This document shows, piece after piece, positions 18,880-27,761 of a DNA stretch of 64,000 bases (positions are counted from its first letter, which is position 1; each line of letters begins with the position of its first letter). The DNA lies in the NCBI GenBank assembly GCA_038237225.1, contig JBBRYX010000001.1, positions 620,001 to 684,000 of the forward strand, given 5' to 3'. Under the pieces are notes generated by a model, which had not been told where the DNA came from, did no database searches, and worked only from the letters and a program-made list of their open reading frames with translations. Source of the DNA: DASVUC01 sp038237225 (lineage in GTDB: Bacteria; Planctomycetota; Phycisphaerae; Tepidisphaerales; Tepidisphaeraceae). Made by a program: the position numbers and the translations under genes.

Positions 18880-19416
18880 ATGTCTCGCCGAATGGTTTAC
18901 ATGTCGATTTTATCGGCCGCCTTAACGGCGCCGGCAATGGTGCTGGCGCAGGCGGATTCCAAGCCTGCTGCAAGCGGGCAGAGTGAACGTGGTGGTGATC
19001 GTGGCAATCGCGGCGGGAGTCGTGGTGATCCCGCGCAGTGGCGGCAGCAGATGGAGGATCGCCTTAAGAGCGATCTGAAAGCCACGGACGAGGAGTGGAA
19101 GGTCATGCTGCCGAAGATCGAAAAGTTAGTTACGGCGCAGCGGGATTCGCGCGGCGGGTTTTTATTCGGCCGGCGGGGCGGCGGCGACAATAACCAGGAT
19201 GAGCCAACGACTCCGGTGGGCAAAGCCATGCGCGACTTGAAGCAGGCGCTGGACAACGACAAGGCCTCCGCCGATGAGCTGTCCAGCAAGCTCAAATCCC
19301 TCCGCGATGCTAAAGAAAAGGCAAAGGCGGAACTGCAGTCCGCGCAGAAGGACCTGAAAGAAGTCCTCACGCAACGCCAGGAAGCGGTGCTGGTGATGAC
19401 GGGCATGCTCGACTAA
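18880..19416 (+). CDS. Secreted helical Spy-like protein
   Basis: A 178-residue exported protein with a clear signal peptide (MSRRMVYMSILSAALTAPAM, cleavage after VLAQA). An Arg/Gly/Asp-rich linker (residues 38-52) precedes a helical domain with repeated heptad-like charge patterns (KSLRDAKEKAKAELQSAQKD), likely a coiled coil near residues 125-165. AAAGGAG lies six bases before the ATG, an unusually strong site for this region. It is the last gene of the sigma/anti-sigma operon and resembles the preceding Spy-like protein in composition. Its function is unknown. Confidence 0.7.
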   Translation: MSRRMVYMSILSAALTAPAMVLAQADSKPAASGQSERGGDRGNRGGSRGDPAQWRQQMEDRLKSDLKATDEEWKVMLPKIEKLVTAQRDSRGGFLFGRRGGGDNNQDEPTTPVGKAMRDLKQALDNDKASADELSSKLKSLRDAKEKAKAELQSAQKDLKEVLTQRQEAVLVMTGMLD

Positions 19417-19615
19417 AGAGCAGCGCACGATTCTCGAACACTGTCATGCTAAGAGCTTGTGAGGCATCTAGAATCGATCACCGATCCCGCAAGTTGCTTC
19501 ACGGTGTACCGTTCAGGATGACGGTCTTTTTCATGCATCGCGGATGCGGCGCAGCCGCGTGATGACTCAGCCTGACAATAACCTGCCTAAATGGCTGTGC
19601 GTGATTCGGCGCTGA

Positions 19616-19737
19616 TTGTCATCCTGAGAGTTTGTGAAGATTTGACTGTAGCACGGGCATCTTGCCCGTGTCCGCATCGCAAACACGGGCAAGATGCCCG
19701 TGCTGCGGGAAAAATTCACACGCTCTCAGGACGACAA
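19616..19737. repeat. Compound palindrome: TGTCATCCTGAG arms around a REP pair
   Basis: A 23-base arm at 19616-19638 (TTGTCATCCTGAGAGTTTGT plus GAA) and its reverse complement at 19715-19737 match at 20 of 23 positions. Between them lies the REP pair at 19648-19708. A degenerate copy of the outer family is at 19442-19522. Confidence 0.65.
19648..19708. repeat. BIME-like pair of GTAG-CACGGGC REP units
   Basis: The left unit reads GTAGCACGGGCATCTTGCCC then GTG. The right unit is its inverted copy (CACGGGCAAGATGCCCGTGC). Spacer is CCGCATCGCAAA-like. Confidence 0.75.
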
Positions 19738-19850
19738 CGAACAGCGCGTGATCTTGCACAATGATATAGAGGTTCGAGGATCGTGGTCGCCTATTGGGAT
19801 CGTGCTCGCGGGCTAATGGCCGGCCCGTTGTGTTCTTACAGGTAGACGTT

Positions 19851-21584
19851 GTGGATCATGTGATTTCAAGCTTGCAGCAGAAGGGATTGCTCGATGCCTC
19901 ATCGGCATCGCGCGCCCGAATGCTGCTGACCGAAGGCAAGCCTCTGGAAGAAGCGGTGCTTTCCGCGGACGGGCTTGGCGAGGAGGCGATGCTTCGCTTT
20001 CTCGCCGAGACTTTCGAGGTCGAATACATCGACGCTGAACGTCTCGAGCACAAGCCGCCCACGCGGGAGTTTCTCAGCGCCTTCCCGGTGCGGCTGCTGC
20101 TTCGGCACCGGCTCTTGCCGCTCGAGGAGCGCGACGGTGTCACACGGGTCGCAACCAGCCGGATTACCGAAGCATCCGCACTGGACGAGCTGCGCCTGGC
20201 ATCGGGTCGCGATGTGATGCCGGTGCTCGCGCCCGCTTCCGAGATCGAACGGCTGCTCAAGTTGCTGCTCGGCGTCGGCGCCGACACGCTGCAAACACTC
20301 ACCGCGGACTCGAACGAACTTCAGGTCATCGACTCGCATGAAGATGAAGACCTGGATCTGGCAAACGCCGCCCAGGATGCGTCGATTATCCGCTTCGTGA
20401 ATCAGATCCTGACTGAAGCCGTCGATTCCCGCGCAACCGACGTGCACATTGAGCCTTTCGAAAGTGAATTGCGCCTGCGCTATCGTATCGATGGCGTACT
20501 TGTTCAGTCGAACGTGCCGGGCTCCGTGCGCCGCTTCCATGCGGCGATTGTTTCGCGCATCAAAATTCTGTCTCACCTCGACATCGCGGAAAAACGTCTC
20601 CCGCAGGATGGCCGGATCAAGCTGAAAATCGCCGGACGCGAGATCGACGTCCGCGTCTCGATCATTCCGATGATTCACGGCGAGGCCGTCGTCCTCCGCA
20701 TCCTCCACCGCGGCGACGCCATGCTTGGCGTGCAGAACCTCGGCATGGCCGATCGGGATCGCCGTCACTTCGACCGAATCCTGGAAATGCCGCACGGCAT
20801 CGTCCTCGTCAGCGGTCCGACCGGTTCCGGAAAAACGACCACGCTGTATGCCGCCCTCTCCGTGATTAACGGGGTCGATCGTAAGATCATCACGATTGAA
20901 GATCCGGTCGAATATCAGCTCAAAGGGGTCAATCAGATTCAGGTCAACGTCAAGAGTGGGCTTACTTTCGCCGCGGGATTGCGGGCAATTCTCCGGCACG
21001 ATCCCGACGTCGTGCTGGTCGGTGAAATCCGCGACCGTGAAACCGCCGAGATCGCGGTGCAGGCATCGTTGACGGGCCACCTTGTATTCTCAACGTTGCA
21101 CACCAACGATGCCCCCGGTGCCGCGACGCGCCTTGTCGATATGGGCATTGAGCGCTATCTCGTCGCGTCCTCGCTGGAGGTCGTCGTCGCCCAGCGGCTG
21201 GTGCGCGTTATCTGCTCGAAGTGCAAACAGGAAATGCCGCGGAGCGAATCGGAAAAAATCCGCGACGAGTTTGGCGATCGGGTGCCGGACGTTCTCTATC
21301 ACGGCGCGGGATGCCGAAACTGCCAGGGCACCGGTTTCCGCGGCCGCCAGGGGATCTTTGAGTTGATGGCGGTCACGGATGAAATTCGTTCGCTGATCAT
21401 CAAGAGCGAGCCCTCGCATGAGCTGCGAAAAGTCGCCGTGTCGCAAGGCATGAAGAGCCTCCGCGAAGACGGCTGGCGAATTGTCCGCGAAGGACGAACC
21501 ACCGTCTCGGAGGTCATGCAGAACACCAAGGACGAGGAAGCCGGCGCCTTCACCGCGGAGCCCGCGGGAGGAAGCGCGCCATGA
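19851..21584 (+). CDS. gspE: Type II secretion ATPase GspE
   Basis: Hexameric cytoplasmic ATPase that drives pseudopilus assembly. The N-terminal GspE/PilB domain (about residues 1-150) is followed by the core with Walker A GPTGSGKTTT (about 321), an Asp box (TIEDPVEYQ), Walker B (LVGEIRDRETAEIA), a His box (FSTLHTNDAPGA) and a zinc-binding tetracysteine, CSKC and CRNC (about 454-487). The GTG at 19851 with an upstream AGGT is preferred; the frame is open to a TTG at 19794, which would add 19 residues. It is the first gene of the twelve-gene secretion operon, with an ATGA overlap to gspF. Confidence 0.93.
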   Translation: MDHVISSLQQKGLLDASSASRARMLLTEGKPLEEAVLSADGLGEEAMLRFLAETFEVEYIDAERLEHKPPTREFLSAFPVRLLLRHRLLPLEERDGVTRVATSRITEASALDELRLASGRDVMPVLAPASEIERLLKLLLGVGADTLQTLTADSNELQVIDSHEDEDLDLANAAQDASIIRFVNQILTEAVDSRATDVHIEPFESELRLRYRIDGVLVQSNVPGSVRRFHAAIVSRIKILSHLDIAEKRLPQDGRIKLKIAGREIDVRVSIIPMIHGEAVVLRILHRGDAMLGVQNLGMADRDRRHFDRILEMPHGIVLVSGPTGSGKTTTLYAALSVINGVDRKIITIEDPVEYQLKGVNQIQVNVKSGLTFAAGLRAILRHDPDVVLVGEIRDRETAEIAVQASLTGHLVFSTLHTNDAPGAATRLVDMGIERYLVASSLEVVVAQRLVRVICSKCKQEMPRSESEKIRDEFGDRVPDVLYHGAGCRNCQGTGFRGRQGIFELMAVTDEIRSLIIKSEPSHELRKVAVSQGMKSLREDGWRIVREGRTTVSEVMQNTKDEEAGAFTAEPAGGSAP

Positions 21585-22801
21585 CGACGTTCACCTATAC
21601 CGCGCTCGATCGGACCGGTCGTAAGACGAGCGGAAAACTCCCCGCGGAGAACCGGTCAGCGGCGCTTGATCATGTGATAGGCCTGGGTTTGTCGCCCGTT
21701 TCGGTGGAAGAGCAGCGCAGCGCGAAGACCGCCGCCGAGGCGCAGCCGCGATCGCTTTCCACGCGCGTTCCGCAATCCGCGGTGGAGGCGTTCACGCGTG
21801 AGCTTGCGAATCTTCTTGCAGCGGGATTGCCGCTGTCGCGATCTCTGCATCTTCTCCGCCGCGAAACCTCCAATCCCGCTGCCAAGAACATCTGGGGCCG
21901 CGTTCACGATGATGTCGTCGGGGGTGAACCGCTCGCGGATTCACTTGCCAAGTGGCCGAAGACGTTCAGCACCGTGTACGTCGCCATGGTTCGAGCCGGC
22001 GAGGCGGGGGGTTTTCTCCACGTCGTGCTTCAACAGATCGCCGACTTCCGCACCCGTGAACATGAGTTGAAGGGCAAGGTCAAAGCCGCCATGGTTTATC
22101 CCGCGGTGCTGGCGTTTCTCGGCATCTGCGTCCTGATCGGCCTTCTGACGTTCTTCATCCCGCGCTTCTCCATCATCTTCGAAGGCTTCGGCGGACAACT
22201 TCCCTGGCTTACTCGCGCGATCGTCGGCGCCAGCGGCTGGATCACGCACTACGGTTGGATCATCGGCATCCTCGTGGTCGGCGGCGCGATCGCCTTGCGC
22301 CGGGCATCAACCAGCGAAGGGGGAAAGCGATTCCTCGAGCGCACGATGCTGAAAACGCCGCTTGTCGGTCAAGTGGCGGCGCGGTTCGCGCTCGTCCGCT
22401 TCTGCCGAATGCTCGGCACGCTTGTTGGAGCGGGCGTTCCGCTGGTGGCGTCGCTTCGCGTTGCCAAAGAAGCGCTCGGCAACCAGACGCTCGCCGACGC
22501 CGTCGCGCACGCGATCGAAGAAGTTCAGCGCGGCACACCGCTCAGCAAAAGCCTCTCCGCAGACTCGATGCTCTTTCCGGCGTCAGTCGTCGAGATGATC
22601 GCTGTCGCCGAGGAAACCGGCCGGCTTGATAAAGAGCTCGTGCGGCTCTCCGCGGCTTACGAAGGAGAACTCGACCGCAACCTCCGCATGCTTGTGGCGC
22701 TCGCCGAGCCCCTTTTGCTCATGGTCATGGCAAGCCTGATCGGCACCGTCGTCGTCGGCATGCTGCTGCCAATCTTTACGCTCCAGGATTTGATCAAGTG
22801 A
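21581..22801 (+). CDS. gspF: Type II secretion inner-membrane platform protein GspF
   Basis: A 406-residue polytopic platform protein that couples the ATPase to the pseudopilus. It has two GspF domains: EAFTRELANLLAAGLPLSRS near residue 67 and RFCRMLGTLVGAGVPLVASL near residue 272. Each precedes hydrophobic helices (about 170-195, 220-245 and 375-400). The length is standard. It overlaps gspE by four bases. A stretch of CCGTTGTC repeats separates it from gspG. Confidence 0.93.
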   Translation: MTTFTYTALDRTGRKTSGKLPAENRSAALDHVIGLGLSPVSVEEQRSAKTAAEAQPRSLSTRVPQSAVEAFTRELANLLAAGLPLSRSLHLLRRETSNPAAKNIWGRVHDDVVGGEPLADSLAKWPKTFSTVYVAMVRAGEAGGFLHVVLQQIADFRTREHELKGKVKAAMVYPAVLAFLGICVLIGLLTFFIPRFSIIFEGFGGQLPWLTRAIVGASGWITHYGWIIGILVVGGAIALRRASTSEGGKRFLERTMLKTPLVGQVAARFALVRFCRMLGTLVGAGVPLVASLRVAKEALGNQTLADAVAHAIEEVQRGTPLSKSLSADSMLFPASVVEMIAVAEETGRLDKELVRLSAAYEGELDRNLRMLVALAEPLLLMVMASLIGTVVVGMLLPIFTLQDLIK

Positions 22802-22808
22802 TTGTTAT

Positions 22809-22839
22809 TTGTCCGTCGTCCGTTGTCCGTTGTCCGTTG
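22809..22839. repeat. CCGTTGTC tandem microrepeat
   Basis: About four tandem copies of TGTCCGT(T/C)G lie between the gspF stop and the gspG ribosome binding site. A related stretch on either side of 9357-9393 (TTCCGTTGTCAGTTGTCCGT) suggests a dispersed family rather than slippage alone. Confidence 0.5.
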
Positions 22840-22853
22840 GTAACGAGGAGATT

Positions 22854-23264
22854 ATGAACAGGAATCGACATCGAAGTGCTTTTACGCTGATCGAGCTGAT
22901 GCTTGTGCTGCTGATCCTGGCTGTGCTGGCGGCGGTGGTCGTGCCCAAGTTCGCCGGTCGATCCGAACAAGCGCGCGTCACCGCGGCCAGGGCGGACATC
23001 TCCATGCTCGACGGGCAACTCGATCTCTTCGAGCACGATTGCGGCCGGTATCCATCTAATGATGAAGGTCTCTCAGCGCTCATCGGCGCACCAGGCAGCG
23101 TCCAGAACTGGCACGGCCCGTACGTCAAGCGTAACGAAATCCCCAAGGATCCCTGGGGCAATGCCTACATCTATAAGTACCCCGGCTCTCGTAACCCCAA
23201 TGGCGTCGATCTTGCTTCGATGGGACCGGATGGCCGCGAAGGCAACGACGACATCACGAACTAA
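22854..23264 (+). CDS. gspG: Major pseudopilin GspG
   Basis: A 136-residue major pseudopilin. The prepilin leader MNRNRHRSA is followed by FTLIELMLVLLILAVLAAVV, the type IV pilin-like helix with Glu5. The residue before the cleavage site is Ala rather than the usual Gly. The GspG core motifs NDEGLSALIG, WHGPYVKRNEIPKDPWG and the calcium-binding loop PDGREGNDDITN are intact. The start follows GAGGAG. Cleavage needs a prepilin peptidase (GspO), which is not encoded in this window. Confidence 0.93.
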   Translation: MNRNRHRSAFTLIELMLVLLILAVLAAVVVPKFAGRSEQARVTAARADISMLDGQLDLFEHDCGRYPSNDEGLSALIGAPGSVQNWHGPYVKRNEIPKDPWGNAYIYKYPGSRNPNGVDLASMGPDGREGNDDITN

Positions 23265-23268
23265 TGAC

Positions 23269-23862
23269 ATGTTGCACCCGCTGACCAAAACCATCCCCGT
23301 AGCACGGGCATCCTGCCCGTGTTCAAACCTTCAACACGAGCACGATCCCCATGTTATTGGCGGCGTCATCGCCTTGCGCGGCCGAAGGGCCTTCACCCTT
23401 CTCGAACTCATCCTCGTCATGGCCGTCATCTGCGTAACCCTCGCCCTAGCCGCGCCGTCGCTGAGCAATTGGAGCCGCGGCTCCCAACAGCGCGACGCCA
23501 CCGACCAACTCCTCGCCCTGACGCGCTACGCCCGGACAGAGGCCATCACCAACGCCACCACCTATCGCCTCAACATCGACAAAACAGCCGGCCACTATTG
23601 GCTGACGATGCAGGACGGCCAGGAATTCGTCGCGCTCGGCAACACGATGGGACAAGTCTTCTCCGTGCCGGATGGATCGCGCATCGATCTCGCGCAGGAG
23701 CAAGCTCCCGCGGCAGACATCATTGACTTCTACACCTCTGGTCGCACGCAAGCCGCCAGAATTTTACTGACCAACAACATCGGCGAAATCATCACCATTG
23801 AATGCGCCATGCCCGCCGAGGGATTTCAGGTCGCTTCAGCGCCGCGGCAGCAAACACGATGA
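23269..23862 (+). CDS. gspH: Minor pseudopilin GspH-like
   Basis: Minor pseudopilin with the helix AFTLLELILVMAVICVTLAL (Glu5 present, Ala before the cleavage site) followed by a GspH-like domain (DQLLALTRYARTEAITN, TMQDGQEFVAL). From the ATG at 23269 the leader would be 40 residues, unusually long, and it translates a REP-like repeat as VARASCPCS. The internal TTG at 23374 gives a six-residue leader (MRGRRA) typical of pseudopilins and is a strong alternative, though it lacks a clear ribosome binding site. It ends in an ATGA overlap with gspI. Confidence 0.8.
   Translation: MLHPLTKTIPVARASCPCSNLQHEHDPHVIGGVIALRGRRAFTLLELILVMAVICVTLALAAPSLSNWSRGSQQRDATDQLLALTRYARTEAITNATTYRLNIDKTAGHYWLTMQDGQEFVALGNTMGQVFSVPDGSRIDLAQEQAPAADIIDFYTSGRTQAARILLTNNIGEIITIECAMPAEGFQVASAPRQQTR
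23299..23322 (+). repeat. REP-like unit (GTAG-CACGGGC family) inside or just before gspH
   Basis: GTAGCACGGGCATCCTGCCC then GTGT. It lies between the two possible starts of gspH and, if translated, encodes VARASCPC. Confidence 0.75.
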
Positions 23863-24305
23863 GCCCGTTGAGTTCCATCCCGACCGACCGAACGACGCAC
23901 AGTAAAACGCTGCGCCGGCGCAACACGCGCCGTGGCCAACCCGGTTTTACCCTGATCGAAGTCCTGGCCACGATGGTGCTGCTCGGGATCGTGCTGCCCG
24001 TCGCGATGCGTGGTGTCTCGATGGCACTCGCCGCCGCCGAGTACTCGCGACACACCGCTGAGGCCTCGAGCCTCGCACAGGAAAAGTTGTGTGAGCTCAC
24101 CACCCTCGGAGTCTCCAGCTCGACCGGAAATTCCGGCGATTTCGGCGCCGACCATCCCGACTATCGCTGGACCCTCCAGAGGCAATCCCGCGACTACGGG
24201 TTAACTGAGCTTGATGTCAGCATCGTCTGGACGGAACGCGGGCGCGAGCGAAGCCTGATCGTCTCGACACTCGTCTATGAAACCGCGACGGGGGGAACGC
24301 CATGA
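23859..24305 (+). CDS. gspI: Minor pseudopilin GspI
   Basis: A 148-residue minor pseudopilin. The basic leader ends GQPG before FTLIEVLATMVLLGIVLPVA. The GspI/J-type body includes SSLAQEKLCELTTLG and a C-terminal beta region (LDVSIVWTERGRERSL). It starts within the gspH stop and ends within the gspJ start, both ATGA overlaps. GspI nucleates the pseudopilus tip complex with GspJ and GspK. Confidence 0.85.
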   Translation: MSPLSSIPTDRTTHSKTLRRRNTRRGQPGFTLIEVLATMVLLGIVLPVAMRGVSMALAAAEYSRHTAEASSLAQEKLCELTTLGVSSSTGNSGDFGADHPDYRWTLQRQSRDYGLTELDVSIVWTERGRERSLIVSTLVYETATGGTP

Positions 24306-24973
24306 GATCGCGCCGACACGGCTTCACGCTGATCGAGCTTACGCTCACGATGGCGATCGTCGTCATTCTCTCGTTGACGATGTACAAGGCGATGAGCTTC
24401 GCGCTCCAGGCGCGCCGCAACGCGACTGCGGCCGTCGATCGCATGCGCGGCGCGAGCATTGCGGCCGAGATGCTCTCGCAGGATCTTCAGTCAGTGCTGC
24501 CGCCCACCGGCATCTTCGCCGGCGCGTTCATGGGAACGAAAATTGCCGGCCCGGGTGGTCGCGCTGACACCGTCGAGTTCTACTGCGTCGGCCACGACGC
24601 GACGCAGGACGATCAGCCGATGGGCGAGGGAATCCGCCGCGTCGATCTCACCCTGCGAACCGACGTGACGCCTCCCGTTCTGGTCCGGCAGGTCAGCCGG
24701 AATCTTCTCCCCACCGTCGCCCCGCCGCCGGAGGAAGAAGTAATCTGCCGCAACGTCCGCGCCTTTACCCTGCAATATTTCGACGGTCAGGTCTGGCAGG
24801 ATGACTGGGATTCGACCGGGGTCGGGGACGTTCTCCCGATCGCCGTCTCGATCACGCTGGAGCTTGACCCGCCCGCCGGCGAACAGCCCGGCGCCAGGCC
24901 CATCATCATCTCGCGCATCCTCCCGCTCGCCTGCGCGAAGCAGCTCGAAGCACAACAGGGAGGTGGCGGATGA
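24302..24973 (+). CDS. gspJ: Minor pseudopilin GspJ
   Basis: A 223-residue minor pseudopilin. The short leader MRSRRHG is followed by FTLIELTLTMAIVVILSLTM. The downstream region (RGASIAAEMLSQDLQSVLPP, VEFYCVG, FTLQYFDGQVWQDDWDS) follows the GspJ pattern, in which the body is longer than GspI. It is a tip-complex component and is coupled to gspI and gspK by overlaps. Confidence 0.87.
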   Translation: MRSRRHGFTLIELTLTMAIVVILSLTMYKAMSFALQARRNATAAVDRMRGASIAAEMLSQDLQSVLPPTGIFAGAFMGTKIAGPGGRADTVEFYCVGHDATQDDQPMGEGIRRVDLTLRTDVTPPVLVRQVSRNLLPTVAPPPEEEVICRNVRAFTLQYFDGQVWQDDWDSTGVGDVLPIAVSITLELDPPAGEQPGARPIIISRILPLACAKQLEAQQGGGG

Positions 24974-26325
24974 TCCACCGGCGCCAAATCTGTTTCCGTT
25001 CCGGCACCATCTTGATCGCGACCATGCTCGTCACGTTCGCCCTCGCCGGCTGCGTGATCGTCATGTGCCGATCCATGCGGGTAGAAGCGCTCGCGGCATC
25101 CAACCTATCTGCCTCGGTCCAAGCCGACTCCGTCGAGCGCGGAGCCGAGGAGTACCTCCTCGCCGTTCTCGCGCAGGAAGGGCGGAACGTCAGCACGCTC
25201 GGCGAAAACCAATTCGCCGCCGTCCCCGTCGGGAGCGCTTACTTCTGGATTCTCCGTCCGGAGTACGAGGATCCATCGCTTCCTCTCTTCGGCCTCGTCG
25301 ATGAATCCGCAAAACTCAACATCAACTCCGCGAGTTACGACCGCCTGATGAAGCTTCCCGCGATGACGGATGATGTCGCATCCGCCATCGTCGATTGGCG
25401 TGATGAAGACAACACCCCAGGCAACGGCGGCGCGGAGAACGATTATTATCTCTCCCGGCAACCCCAGCCCTATTACTGCAAGAACGCGCCTTTCGAGACG
25501 GTTGAAGAGCTGCTGATGGTCCGCGGAATGACCCGCGCGCTTCTCTACGGCACGGGTAACGCCGTTCCGCTTGGCACCGTCAGCTCATCCCGCTCCAACG
25601 GATCGCTCTCCACCGATCCCCAGCTCGCCCGCGGAATCTACGATCTCCTCACGATCTACAGCGTTGAAGGAAGCGGCGCCAACACCGGCGGCCAGCGCGT
25701 CAACATCAACGACCGCGGCCAGCGCAACCAACTGCGCGATCTTCTCCGAAAGAACCTTTCGAAAAGCCGCGGCGATCAGATTATCGCGCAGCTCGGCCGC
25801 GAGCGCGTGCGCGATGTCTTCGACTTCTACATCCGCTTCAAGCTCACTCGCGATGAGATCACGAAGATCGAGAAAAACGTCACCACCATCAGCTCGAGAA
25901 CCCTCCGCGGCCGAATCAACATGAACAGCGCCCCGCGCGAAGTCCTGCTCTGCCTCGCCGGTTTGGAGAGCGGCGACGTCGATAAAATCCTTGCGCAGCG
26001 CACGGGCGCAACAACCTCCGATTCACTCGCGTGGGTCACCGAAGCCCTCGGCAGCAAAGCCGTCGGACTCGAAAGCCAGATCACCGCGACATCATCCCAG
26101 TACAGCGGCGACATCCTTGCCGTCAGCGCCAACGGCCGAAGCTACAAGCGCGTCCGCATCGTCATCGACAACCGAACGTCCGTCCCCCAGATCATCTACC
26201 GGCGGGACCTCACCGACCGAGGCTGGCCGATGGACAAGCAGATTCTCAATTCGCTTCGCGCCGGACAAGGTCCCGGCTCCAGCATCGTCAGCACCGGCTC
26301 CATGAAGTCAGGCAATACTCAATGA
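24970..26325 (+). CDS. gspK: Minor pseudopilin GspK
   Basis: A 451-residue tip pseudopilin, larger than the others because of an alpha-helical insert. The hydrophobic N-terminus (SGTILIATMLVTFALAGCVI) lacks Glu5, as is normal for GspK. The DESAKLNINSASYDRLMKLP segment and the later RINMNSAPREVLLCLAGLES are the helix-hairpin-helix-like K motifs. GspK caps the pseudopilus. It overlaps gspJ at its start and gspL at its end. Confidence 0.9.
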   Translation: MIHRRQICFRSGTILIATMLVTFALAGCVIVMCRSMRVEALAASNLSASVQADSVERGAEEYLLAVLAQEGRNVSTLGENQFAAVPVGSAYFWILRPEYEDPSLPLFGLVDESAKLNINSASYDRLMKLPAMTDDVASAIVDWRDEDNTPGNGGAENDYYLSRQPQPYYCKNAPFETVEELLMVRGMTRALLYGTGNAVPLGTVSSSRSNGSLSTDPQLARGIYDLLTIYSVEGSGANTGGQRVNINDRGQRNQLRDLLRKNLSKSRGDQIIAQLGRERVRDVFDFYIRFKLTRDEITKIEKNVTTISSRTLRGRINMNSAPREVLLCLAGLESGDVDKILAQRTGATTSDSLAWVTEALGSKAVGLESQITATSSQYSGDILAVSANGRSYKRVRIVIDNRTSVPQIIYRRDLTDRGWPMDKQILNSLRAGQGPGSSIVSTGSMKSGNTQ

Positions 26326-27758
26326 TGGGACGCAACTCGACATTTCTGGGTCTTGCCGTCGGTGATCGCACGATCGCCTGCGTGGAGCTCTCCGTCACCG
26401 GCGAGCGCCGAAGCATTCGCCGCACCGCAACGTTCGTCCTTCCGGCGGACCTGTCGCTGGAGAAGCCGCACGGTGTAGGCCAGGCGCTCACGGCATTCCT
26501 TCGCCAAAACCGTTTCGGCTCGACCCGAGCCGTTGTCGGAATCCCAGCCCGCTGGCTCGTTGCACTGGAGAAAGAGCTTCCCCCAGCCGATCCGGAAAGC
26601 GCCCGCGCGTCCCTTCGCCTCCAGGCCGAGCGCCTTGCTGTTTCAGAAAGCGGTGAGCTCGTCTTCGACTTCACCGGCAAAACCCAATCGAGCCTTGCAT
26701 CGCGCGTCCTACTCGTTGGAACACTCAAGCAGCGGCTGGAGAACATCGAGCGCGTCATGGACGCCGCCGGCCTGCACGTCATCGCCGTCACTTCCACCGG
26801 CCTCGCGCTCGCGGCGTGCGTCAAGGAAGCCGACTCCGACGGCGCGATCGTCCTGCTCAGCCGCGCCGGCGCCGAAATGGTCTGGCGCGAAAGTGGTGCC
26901 CCGCGCATGTTGCGGCACGTCACGCTCGCGATGAACGGACACGGCACCGCTCCAATCGGCCCGCTTGCCGCTGAGCTGCGCCGCGCGATGACCCTCACCG
27001 CCGGCAACGGACAGAAAAACGCCGAGCTGCTCATCCTTAACGGCATCGGACTCCCCGGCGCCGACCTCCTCCCTCTCGCCGACCGAATGGGCCTCCGCCT
27101 TGGAACAGACCGCGACCTCTCGGTGCTCGGTATCACCAGCGACCTTCCCCACGCCGAAGGCGCTCCATCGGTCAATATTCTCGGCGAATACGGCGCCGCG
27201 GCGGCACTGGCGATCGCAGGCGCGCAGCCCACTCTGCTTCCGCTCGACTTCCGCCATTCCAAGCTTGCTCCGCCGCGCGTCCGCAAGGTCGATCGCCGCG
27301 TCATCCTCGGCGCCGTCCTCGGCGTCATCTCGCTCGTCGGCATCGTCATGCTCTACATGTCCGTCCAGCAGCGCCAGCGCGATCTCGACGAGCTCGACAC
27401 CCAGCTCACCAGCCAGAAGCCTCAGATCGACGAAGCCAAAGCCACCGTGGATCGCGTCAACTTCAGCCAGGAATTCTTCGACAAGCATCGTCCTCAGCTT
27501 CTGGAGGGACTCCGCCAGATCACTCTTTCATTCCGTGACGACGAGCGCGTCTGGGTCACCAACTTCACGATGCGCGACAACGGCAAAGGGACGCTTGCCG
27601 GCAAGGCCAGCGACCGGCGGCTCGTGCTCGATCTCGTGGATCGATTGAAAAAAAACAAGCGTTTCATCGAGTTCAAGCTGCTCGAGACCCATGACGCCGA
27701 CACGCGTTCGCGCGAAGTCGCGTTCACCATGAGCTTCACCTTTAATTTTGTGGAGTAG
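26322..27758 (+). CDS. gspL: Type II secretion GspL/PilM-like assembly protein
   Basis: A 478-residue protein with a cytoplasmic actin-like domain (starting FLGLAVGDRTIACVELSV), one transmembrane helix near residues 327-347 (VILGAVLGVISLVGIVMLYM) and a coiled-coil plus ferredoxin-like periplasmic domain. This is the architecture of GspL (or PilM fused to PilN), which recruits the GspE ATPase to the membrane and pairs with GspM. The ATG at 26322 overlaps the gspK stop; the frame upstream is antiphase with gspK and rejected. Confidence 0.82.
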   Translation: MMGRNSTFLGLAVGDRTIACVELSVTGERRSIRRTATFVLPADLSLEKPHGVGQALTAFLRQNRFGSTRAVVGIPARWLVALEKELPPADPESARASLRLQAERLAVSESGELVFDFTGKTQSSLASRVLLVGTLKQRLENIERVMDAAGLHVIAVTSTGLALAACVKEADSDGAIVLLSRAGAEMVWRESGAPRMLRHVTLAMNGHGTAPIGPLAAELRRAMTLTAGNGQKNAELLILNGIGLPGADLLPLADRMGLRLGTDRDLSVLGITSDLPHAEGAPSVNILGEYGAAAALAIAGAQPTLLPLDFRHSKLAPPRVRKVDRRVILGAVLGVISLVGIVMLYMSVQQRQRDLDELDTQLTSQKPQIDEAKATVDRVNFSQEFFDKHRPQLLEGLRQITLSFRDDERVWVTNFTMRDNGKGTLAGKASDRRLVLDLVDRLKKNKRFIEFKLLETHDADTRSREVAFTMSFTFNFVE

Positions 27759-27761
27759 GAC

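Larger units (their letters stand above)
19417..19850. other. Repeat-filled intergenic region before the type II secretion operon
   Basis: No gene is seen in these 434 bases. They hold two palindromic stretches of a TGTCATCCTGAG-type family (19442-19522 and 19616-19737). The second of these contains a REP pair. No convincing promoter for gspE was found. Confidence 0.6.
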
